64,000 nt of DNA from Crossiella sp. S99.2. GTDB taxonomy: Bacteria > Actinomycetota > Actinomycetes > Mycobacteriales > Pseudonocardiaceae. The DNA lies in assembly GCF_023094165.1 (NCBI RefSeq), contig NZ_JALMDK010000006.1:434001-498000 (forward strand), given 5' to 3'. Below, piece after piece: positions 8,065 to 14,532 of the stretch. Position 1 is the first letter of the stretch. Each line of letters begins with the position of its first letter. The notes below the pieces were generated by a model. That model worked only from the letters and a program-made list of their open reading frames with translations. It was not told the DNA's origin and searched no databases. The position numbers and the translations under genes are program-made.

Positions 8065-8772
8065 GTGAGCAACGACAGCCAGGTCCGTCTGCTGGTGGTG
8101 GACGACGAACCGCACATCGCCGACCTCGTCGCCACCGTGGCTCGCTACGAGGGCTGGCGGGCGGCGACGGCCGGCACCGGCGCGGAGGCGCTGCGGCAGG
8201 CCGCCGCGTTCAACCCGGACATCGTGGTGCTCGACCTGATGCTGCCGGACCTGGACGGGTTCAGCGTGCTGGACCGGCTGCGGGAGAGCGGCTCACTGGT
8301 CCCGGTGGTCTTCCTCACCGCCAAGGACGGCACCGCCGACCGGATCGTCGGCCTGACCCGCGGCGGCGATGACTACCTGGTCAAACCCTTCTCGGTGGAG
8401 GAGCTGATGGCCCGGCTGCGCGCGGTGCTCCGGCGCAGCACCGCCCAGGCCTGGACCCCGCAGGCGCGCTCGGTGCTCCAGGTGGCCGACCTGACCCTGG
8501 ACGAGGACACCAGGGAGGTCCGCCGGGCCGGGAAGCTGGCCACGCTCACCCCCACCGAGTACGAGCTGCTGCGCTACCTGATGCGCCGCTCCCCCGCGGT
8601 GCTGACCAAGGCGCAGATCCTGGACCACGTGTGGGAGTACGACTTCGGCGGTCGCTCCAACGTGGTCGAACTGGTCATCTCGCATTTGCGCCGCAAGGTC
8701 GACAACGGCCATGAACCGCTGATCCACACCATGCGCGGAGTCGGCTACGCGCTGCGCCAGGCCGTCCAGTGA
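8065..8772 (+). CDS. OmpR/PhoB-family response regulator
   Basis: A 235-residue DNA-binding response regulator. The receiver domain has the acidic pair DDEP (13-16), phospho-acceptor Asp57 in VVLDLMLPD and LVKPF around residue 107-111. The C-terminal winged helix (about 135-232) has TLTPTEYELLRYLM and GGRSNVVELVISHLRRKV. The start is uncertain: GTG codons at 8059 and 8065 and an ATG at 8014 are all in frame, and 8065 gives the cleanest receiver N-terminus. Its stop overlaps the start of the kinase gene by four bases (GTGA). It diverges from the ferric-reductase-like gene, a plausible but untested target. Confidence 0.93.
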   Translation: MSNDSQVRLLVVDDEPHIADLVATVARYEGWRAATAGTGAEALRQAAAFNPDIVVLDLMLPDLDGFSVLDRLRESGSLVPVVFLTAKDGTADRIVGLTRGGDDYLVKPFSVEELMARLRAVLRRSTAQAWTPQARSVLQVADLTLDEDTREVRRAGKLATLTPTEYELLRYLMRRSPAVLTKAQILDHVWEYDFGGRSNVVELVISHLRRKVDNGHEPLIHTMRGVGYALRQAVQ

Positions 8773-10223
8773 GCCGAGGCGGCCGCTGGCGGGCGGCCTG
8801 GCGGCGGACCCGGCTGGGCACCAGGCTGTCCCTGGCGCTGGGCGCGTTGTCGCTGGTGGTCTTCGCCGTGGTGGGCACCGTGATGGTGACCAGCATGGAG
8901 GACTACCTGGCCGCCCGGCTGGACGAGCAGATGAAGAAGAGCCAGATCGAGCAGACCGCGGCCTGGCGGGAGAAGGGCGCCCCGCAGCCGCCCTGGTCCT
9001 GGCAGTCGGTGCTCTTCGACATGCGCGAGGGCAAGCCGAAGATGGTCAAGGCCACCAGCGGCGCCATCCAGCAGAACATCGACAAGCTGGCCAAGGTCGC
9101 CCAGGAGGTGCACGGCCAGGACGAGGACATCTACACCACGCTGAACCTGTACGGGAAGGACGGCACCTTCCGGGTCCGGGCCTGCACCATCAGCGGTAAC
9201 GAGGTGCTGGTCAGCGCAGCGCCCAGGGACGACCTGGACGGCACGGTCAACTGGTTCATCACCGTCTGCGTGGCCATGTTCCTGGTGGCGCTGCTGGTCC
9301 TGGTGGTCTCCGGCAGGCTGGTGCTGCGCCGCGGCCTGCGCCCGCTGGCCCAGATGGCCGGGACCGCGCACGATATCCGCTCGCACGACCTCACCGACTC
9401 CGCCCAGCTCCCGGTGCGTGCCACCGGCGACGGCGGCGGCGGGGTCGAGGTGGAGGAGCTGCGCAGCGCGTTCAACCTGATGCTGGAGCACATCGACTCC
9501 TCACTGGCCGCGCGCACCGCCGCCGAGCAGCGGCTGCGCCGGTTCGTCGCGGACGCCTCGCATGAGCTGCGCACCCCGCTGACCTCCATCCGCGGCTACG
9601 CCGACCTGTTCAAGTACGCCGCCGCCAACGAACCGGCCGAACGCGACCGGCACCTGGCCCGCATCCGCGAGGAGGCGGCCCGGATGACGGTGCTGCTGGA
9701 CGACCTGCTGCTGCTGGCCCGCCTGGATGCCGCCGAGGTCGAGGAACCACTTCGCCCGGAGGACATCGACCTGGTCGCACTGGCCAACGCCGCCGCCGAC
9801 GCCTTCCGCGCCGCCCGCCCCGGCCACCCGCTCACCGTGGTGCTGGCCCAGGACCAGCTGGCCCTGCGCGCCGACCCGATGCGGCTGCGCCAGGTCCTGG
9901 ACAACCTGCTGACCAACGCCGCCGTGCACACCCCGCCCGGCACCGAGGTCGAACTCGCCATCTGGGCCGCCGACGAGCACGCCCTGATCCGGATCAACGA
10001 CAACGGCCCCGGCATCCCGGCCGCCGACCAGGAACGCATCTTCGACCGCTTCTACCGCGTCGACGACTCCCGCTCCCGGAACAAGGGCGGCAGCGGCCTG
10101 GGCCTGGCCGTGGTCCGCTCGCTGGTCACCGCGCACGGCGGCACGGTCGAACTCGCCAGCACCCCTGGCCGCACCACGTTCCTGCTCCGCCTGCCGCTGA
10201 ACCCACCTCGAACTGACCACTGA
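8769..10223 (+). CDS. Sensor histidine kinase
   Basis: A 484-residue membrane kinase partnered with the preceding regulator through a four-base overlap. Two membrane segments (about 19-42 and 160-182) flank an extracytoplasmic sensor of about 115 residues with no recognised fold. HAMP (about 183-245) and HisKA follow, with DASHELRTP and phospho-acceptor His265, then the ATPase domain with NLLTNAAVHT, DNGPGIP and GGSGLGLAVV. The layout is that of actinobacterial MprB/TcrY-like kinases. The signal sensed is unknown; the divergent flavin-redox operon hints at redox or metal status, which is inference only. Confidence 0.95.
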   Translation: MSRGGRWRAAWRRTRLGTRLSLALGALSLVVFAVVGTVMVTSMEDYLAARLDEQMKKSQIEQTAAWREKGAPQPPWSWQSVLFDMREGKPKMVKATSGAIQQNIDKLAKVAQEVHGQDEDIYTTLNLYGKDGTFRVRACTISGNEVLVSAAPRDDLDGTVNWFITVCVAMFLVALLVLVVSGRLVLRRGLRPLAQMAGTAHDIRSHDLTDSAQLPVRATGDGGGGVEVEELRSAFNLMLEHIDSSLAARTAAEQRLRRFVADASHELRTPLTSIRGYADLFKYAAANEPAERDRHLARIREEAARMTVLLDDLLLLARLDAAEVEEPLRPEDIDLVALANAAADAFRAARPGHPLTVVLAQDQLALRADPMRLRQVLDNLLTNAAVHTPPGTEVELAIWAADEHALIRINDNGPGIPAADQERIFDRFYRVDDSRSRNKGGSGLGLAVVRSLVTAHGGTVELASTPGRTTFLLRLPLNPPRTDH

Positions 10224-10257
10224 GCGGATTCGTGCCACCACTGCTAGCTACTGTAAG

Positions 10258-10289
10258 CTCTACTGTTAACTTGTAAGTTAACAGTAGAG
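10258..10289. promoter_or_regulatory. Perfect 15-base palindrome upstream of the AlbA_2 gene
   Basis: Arms ctctactgttaactt (10258-10272) and its exact complement (10275-10289) around a 2-base centre. A third, degenerate half-site (ctactgtaag) lies just upstream at 10249-10258. The stretch is clearly AT-richer than its surroundings and ends 15 bases before the GTG of the next gene. It probably is an operator for autoregulation by the winged-helix protein encoded there; a leader-RNA hairpin is the alternative. Confidence 0.7.
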
Positions 10290-10304
10290 AGTAGGTTTCG
10301 AGTA

Positions 10305-11798
10305 GTGGACGCGAAGGTCCTGACCTCGGTCATCGACCGCCTGCGCCGCCTCGGCGGTGAGCCGAGCGAGGTCGAGGTCAAGTCGGCCGCGGGTGGCCTG
10401 CCCAAGAGCATCCTGCCCACCCTGTCCGCCTTCGCCAACACCAACGGCGGCCTGGTCATCCTCGGTCTCGACGAGCAGCACGGCTTCGCCCCGGTCAAGC
10501 TGGCCGAGCCCGTCAAGCTGCGCGACGACCTCGCCTCCCAGGCATGTGCCGACCTGGAACCACGGTTGCCCGTCGCCACCGACATTGTCGAGTTCGAGGA
10601 CCACCTACTCGTCACCGCCGAGATCAGCCCGCTCCCGTCCAGCGTCCGTCCCTGCTACGTCAGCGCCAAGGGCATCAGTACCGGCTCCTACGTGCGGGTC
10701 GGCGACGGCGACCGCCGGATGACCCAGGCGGAGATCGGCCTCGCCTTCGCCAACCGGGAACAGCCCGCCTTCGACCGCGAACCAGTCGGCCAGGCCACGC
10801 TCGAGGACCTGGACCGGACCGCCCTGCTGCGCACCATCCAGCGGGTCAGACAGACTTCCAGGGCCTTCCTGGACATCGACGAACTGACCACGCTGGAGCG
10901 CCTGCGGGTGCTGGTCCGCGACGACCGGGACGCCCTCGTCCCCTCGCTGGGCGGCCTGCTGACCTTTGGCGTGTGCCCGCAACAGTTCTTCCCACAATTG
11001 ATGATCTCCGTCGCGGTGCACCCAGCGACCGAGCCAACTGAACCAGCTTCTCGGTTCATCGATAGTCGCGGCATCCGCGGCGCCATCCCGGATCTGGTTG
11101 CGGACACCATCGCGATCTTGCGTCATCACATGACCAGCTGGGGCTCCGGCAACACCGACAGACGCTCGGATCGGCTAGGTTCGGTGCTGGCGGCAGTCTG
11201 TGAAGCTGTGGTCAATGCGCTGCTGCATCGGGACTACAGCCCGATCACTCGCGGCACCCAGGTGCAACTCGACCTGTACGCCGACCGCCTTGAGATACGC
11301 AGCCCTGGCAGCCTCTACGGCACAACCAGACGCGGCGACCTGGGCAAGGAGGGCGTGTCCTCCTCCCGCAACGGCTTCCTCGCCTCGCTGCTGACCGATG
11401 TCTTCCTGCCAGGCAGTGATCGACTGGTCGCGGAGAACCGCGCCTCGGGGATTCCGGCGATGATCCGCGACCTCCAACGATCGGGCCTGGCCGCACCGGT
11501 GTTCCGCAACTTCCCCAACAGGTTCGAGGTCGAGTTCCGCCGCGCGACACGGCGACGCGCGACAGCTGGTGGCGGCAAGGCACTGGACGCGGTCGCCGCC
11601 GCCCTCCGCGCACTCGGCTCCGCGCGCAGCAGTGACATCGTCCAGGCGACCGGCCTGTCCCGGCCCACCGTCGCCGACCGGCTCAACGCGCTGATCGCGG
11701 CAGGCCAGGTGGAGGTGCACGGAGCGACCAAGAGCCCCCGGCGCACCTACTACTGGCTGGGCGCGCGCGGCGTGGCCGGCCCCAGATCCGAGAGCTGA
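10305..11798 (+). CDS. AlbA_2 (Schlafen-type) domain ATP-binding regulator
   Basis: A 497-residue protein with the three-part layout of COG2865 regulators. The N-terminal AlbA_2 domain (about 15-135) has EVEVKSAAGGLPKS and AFANTNGGLVILGLDE. A central GHKL-type ATPase-like region (about 290-410) has VCEAVVNALLHRDYS and LEIRSPGSLYG. A C-terminal winged helix (about 425-485) has ARSSDIVQATGLSRPTVADRLNALI. GTG start is 15 bases after a perfect palindrome. Such proteins are putative transcription regulators, and some AlbA_2 proteins occur in defence contexts; no defence partner is seen here. Its 3' end overlaps the convergent MpaB-type gene by 49 bases. Confidence 0.85.
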   Translation: MDAKVLTSVIDRLRRLGGEPSEVEVKSAAGGLPKSILPTLSAFANTNGGLVILGLDEQHGFAPVKLAEPVKLRDDLASQACADLEPRLPVATDIVEFEDHLLVTAEISPLPSSVRPCYVSAKGISTGSYVRVGDGDRRMTQAEIGLAFANREQPAFDREPVGQATLEDLDRTALLRTIQRVRQTSRAFLDIDELTTLERLRVLVRDDRDALVPSLGGLLTFGVCPQQFFPQLMISVAVHPATEPTEPASRFIDSRGIRGAIPDLVADTIAILRHHMTSWGSGNTDRRSDRLGSVLAAVCEAVVNALLHRDYSPITRGTQVQLDLYADRLEIRSPGSLYGTTRRGDLGKEGVSSSRNGFLASLLTDVFLPGSDRLVAENRASGIPAMIRDLQRSGLAAPVFRNFPNRFEVEFRRATRRRATAGGGKALDAVAAALRALGSARSSDIVQATGLSRPTVADRLNALIAAGQVEVHGATKSPRRTYYWLGARGVAGPRSES

Positions 11799-12622
11799 TA
11801 TCCATCGGGATAAGCCTTCATCTGTCCGCCCGGGGTAAAGGCGCTGCTGGTCCTCGGCTTGAGCAGGCGCTGGATCCGGGCCCGCAGCCGGAAGCCCAGC
11901 TTCACCGTGGTGCGCAGTGCCCACGGGGTGCGCGGCACGCCCAGCGCCCGGCGCAGCGGCTCGTCGTCGATCACGTCCAGCAGGGCCAGGCCCAGCAGTC
12001 TGCCCAGGGGACGGGCGCGGGGTGGGAAGCGGTCGGCGATGAGTTGCTGGGAGGCGCGCAGCAGGCGGGTGTTGGCCGGGGTGTGCGCGAAGTGCTCGCG
12101 TTCATAGGTGTCGAACCAGTGCTCGTACTTCTCCCAGCTCGCCGGGATGTCCGTGATGCCCATCCGGGAGCCCAGCTCGCGATAGAAGTGGTAGGCGGCG
12201 ATCCGCTCGGCCTCCACCGGGCGGCGCCAGCCGTAGCGGTCCAGCCAGCGGAAGGGCACGAACATGAAGGTGCCCAGCACGTACAGGTAATCGTCGTTGC
12301 TGATCGTCCACGGGCGGTGCGCGCCGTTGGTGATCCGCAGCGCGCCGCGGGCCCTCGGATGGTCGAAGCCGTGCTCGACCATCTCGAAGATCAGCAGGCC
12401 GGTGTCCTCGGCGCGTTTGACCGGGTCGTGCTCGATGTGGCCGGTGTGCGCGAGCAGGCCGGAGATCGAGGGCACCGCGTAGGTGCGGTAGAAGGCCAGT
12501 TGCAGGGCGATGCTGACGTCGAAGCTGAACTCGTACAGCGCGGTCAGGCGGTAGATCTCCGCGTAGTCGCGTTCGGGGTCCAGCTCCTGGATGCGCGCCA
12601 GGTGCACGAGTCGTCGTTTCAT
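11750..12622 (-). CDS. MpaB-type (DUF2236) oxygenase family protein
   Basis: A 290-residue member of the family containing rubber oxygenase Lcp and MpaB, putative heme-dependent oxygenases. Visible are a histidine-rich first half (LLAHTGHIEHDPVKRAEDT, EMVEHGFDHPRARG), the block NDDYLYVLGTFMFVPFRWLDRYGWR, and a conserved AERIAAYHFYRELGSRMGI. The substrate is unknown. Its ATG overlaps the MAB_1171c-type gene's stop by four bases, making it the last gene of a three-gene coupled operon. The frame is open far upstream, but the ATG at 12622 is set by the overlap. The 3' end overlaps the AlbA_2 gene by 49 bases. Confidence 0.82.
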   Translation of the reverse strand: MKRRLVHLARIQELDPERDYAEIYRLTALYEFSFDVSIALQLAFYRTYAVPSISGLLAHTGHIEHDPVKRAEDTGLLIFEMVEHGFDHPRARGALRITNGAHRPWTISNDDYLYVLGTFMFVPFRWLDRYGWRRPVEAERIAAYHFYRELGSRMGITDIPASWEKYEHWFDTYEREHFAHTPANTRLLRASQQLIADRFPPRARPLGRLLGLALLDVIDDEPLRRALGVPRTPWALRTTVKLGFRLRARIQRLLKPRTSSAFTPGGQMKAYPDGYQLSDLGPATPRAPSQ

Positions 12623-13917
12623 CGTCCGGCTTCCTCCGGCGTGGCGATGGCGGCCGCGCCCGTGCTGGTGGTCTCGGCGAGCACCTGTCTGACCACCGGG
12701 TCCCGGCGGAACGCGCGAGTGATCGCGCGCCACCGGTGCACCAGTTCGGCCAGGTCCTCCGCGCCGGCGGCGCTGCCGAGGGGGTTGTTCGTCACGTCGG
12801 GGATGCCCAGTTCGCGGCGGCGCAGCGCGACCGCGTACCCGGCGGCGGCGCTCACCGCGGCCACCAGCTCGGGCGGCCGGCCGCTGGTCAGCTCCTGGAC
12901 CCTGGCTTGCACCTCGGGCGGGATGGCCGGGCGGAGCTGCTTGCCGCCGTCCTCCAGCTCGATCAGCCTGCGGTAGAGCCTGCGCCGGCCCGCACTCAGG
13001 TCGAACAGGTCGGCGCGGCGGGACTTCGGCGGGTCCAGGGTGATCTCCGGCAGCACCTCGGCGAAGCGGGCCCACAGCGGGTAGAGCGCGTGGTGCGCGC
13101 GCAGGAACCGCCACCAGGCCGCGGTCGCCCCGGCCAGCCGGACCAGCGGCGCGCAGTGCCGCCGCACCCACCTGGCCACGGTCTCGCCCAGCGCGCACGC
13201 GGTCACGCCCAGCGTGGCCAGGGCGCAGGCCGCGGGCATCAGCCAGCCCTCCACCGAGTCCGCGGTCCAGCCAGGGGTCACCCGGAACAGCACCGCGAGC
13301 TGGAAGCCCAGTTTGTGCGCGCAGAAGGCCAGCGTGAACACGTGCGCCAGCACCTGCAGCCGCAGCCCGATGAACAGCCACCACACGTCCCTGGCCTTGG
13401 TGGACCACTGCCAGGCCAGCCGCATCAGGTTCAGCGCCGCCCAGCCCAGGTACAGGCTGAAGGTGGCGAAGGCCAGCGCGGCCACCGGATCACCCGGCCC
13501 GCCTGCCTCGTTGCGCCCGGCTGGACCGTGCAGGAAGTCCCTGGCCCGCGGCGCGGCGGCGAAGAGCAGCAGCATCACCGCGGTCACCGCGAACAACACC
13601 AGCGCCTGCCGGGCGGCCCGGCTGGCGGCCTGGGGCGGGTCCTCGATGGAGTACAGGAAGAAGACCTGGATCAGGTACGCGGTGCCCAGCACCAGCACGT
13701 GCTGCACCGGCCAGGCCAGGTTGAAGCCGACCTGGTTGATCACCGGGTAGACCACCGGGAGCTGCACCGACAGCGCCAGGGCCAGCGCGAGGCAGCCCAG
13801 CAGCAGCGAGCGCACCGCCGGGTTGCCCGCCCGGCCGATCAGCTGGCGCAGCCGGGTCAGCACGGTGGCGAGGGTGGCCAGCACCACGGCCAACACGAGT
13901 AGGCCTGCGGCGCTCAC
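12619..13917 (-). CDS. MAB_1171c-like multi-spanning membrane protein
   Basis: A 432-residue protein. The first 270 residues hold about seven hydrophobic segments (LLVLAVVLATLATVL; SLLLGCLALALALSV; VLVLGTAYLIQVFFL; LVLFAVTAVMLLLFA and others), followed by a long soluble tail with LYPLWARFAEVLPEITLDPP and RLYRRLIELEDG. These two blocks are the signature of the actinobacterial family annotated as MAB_1171c putative transporter; transport is not demonstrated to my knowledge. The GTG start overlaps the ImmA/IrrE stop by four bases, and the stop overlaps the MpaB-type start by four. I infer one functional unit with the upstream peptidase. Confidence 0.8.
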   Translation of the reverse strand: MSAAGLLVLAVVLATLATVLTRLRQLIGRAGNPAVRSLLLGCLALALALSVQLPVVYPVINQVGFNLAWPVQHVLVLGTAYLIQVFFLYSIEDPPQAASRAARQALVLFAVTAVMLLLFAAAPRARDFLHGPAGRNEAGGPGDPVAALAFATFSLYLGWAALNLMRLAWQWSTKARDVWWLFIGLRLQVLAHVFTLAFCAHKLGFQLAVLFRVTPGWTADSVEGWLMPAACALATLGVTACALGETVARWVRRHCAPLVRLAGATAAWWRFLRAHHALYPLWARFAEVLPEITLDPPKSRRADLFDLSAGRRRLYRRLIELEDGGKQLRPAIPPEVQARVQELTSGRPPELVAAVSAAAGYAVALRRRELGIPDVTNNPLGSAAGAEDLAELVHRWRAITRAFRRDPVVRQVLAETTSTGAAAIATPEEAGR

Positions 13918-14489
13918 TGCTGGGTGGGGCCCAGTCCGTGCGCGAGCCGGTCGATCACCTGGGCCTCGTGCGGGGGCAATCGTTTGGCCTTGCGACCCAG
14001 CACCCGGCCGCCGGCGGCGTCGAGCAGCCGGGCGGAGAACTGGGTGGCGAAGCTCTCCGCCTCCCGCTCCTGCAGGTCCTGGAACCCGGCCCGGCACAGC
14101 GCCTTGCCCAGCAGCTCTGTCCGCCGCGCCTCGTCGAAATGCGGGAACAGCAGCCGCAGCATCGGCAGCCGGGGCTGTCCACTGTCACCGATGCTGCGGT
14201 GCTCCAGGACCAGGTGGCCGATCTCGTGCAGGACCGTGTTCTGCTGGTGCAGCGCCGAGGTGGTGTCGTCGTAGAAGACGTAGTCGGCGTCGTAGGCCGA
14301 GACCAGCAGCCCGTCGAACGGCGCGACCCGCCCGCCCAGCACCTGGCTCAGCGGCATCAGCTCGATCGGATGCCCGCGCTGCTCGCCCAGCCTGCGGCAG
14401 AACTCGCCGACCTGGAACGGCTGGGGTGGCGCCACCGAGGAGAGCACCTGGTCCAGGACGCGTTCGACCCTGGCGGGTACTTCGGTCAC
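13914..14489 (-). CDS. ImmA/IrrE-family zinc metallopeptidase
   Basis: A 191-residue cytosolic protein with the zinc motif HEIGH in NTVLHEIGHLVLEH (about 84-97), preceded by DADYVFYDDTTS and followed by an acidic helix (EREAESFATQF) that supplies the third metal ligand. The family includes ImmA, which cleaves a phage-type repressor, and IrrE/PprI of Deinococcus. The usual XRE-type repressor partner is not adjacent; its neighbours are a membrane protein and an oxygenase, both coupled by four-base overlaps. It follows valS on the same strand after 43 bases, so some transcription from valS is possible. Confidence 0.88.
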   Translation of the reverse strand: MTEVPARVERVLDQVLSSVAPPQPFQVGEFCRRLGEQRGHPIELMPLSQVLGGRVAPFDGLLVSAYDADYVFYDDTTSALHQQNTVLHEIGHLVLEHRSIGDSGQPRLPMLRLLFPHFDEARRTELLGKALCRAGFQDLQEREAESFATQFSARLLDAAGGRVLGRKAKRLPPHEAQVIDRLAHGLGPTQQ

Positions 14490-14532
14490 GCACTCACCCC
14501 CTCACCGGTTCCTGGCGCGGGTGGCCAGCTAA

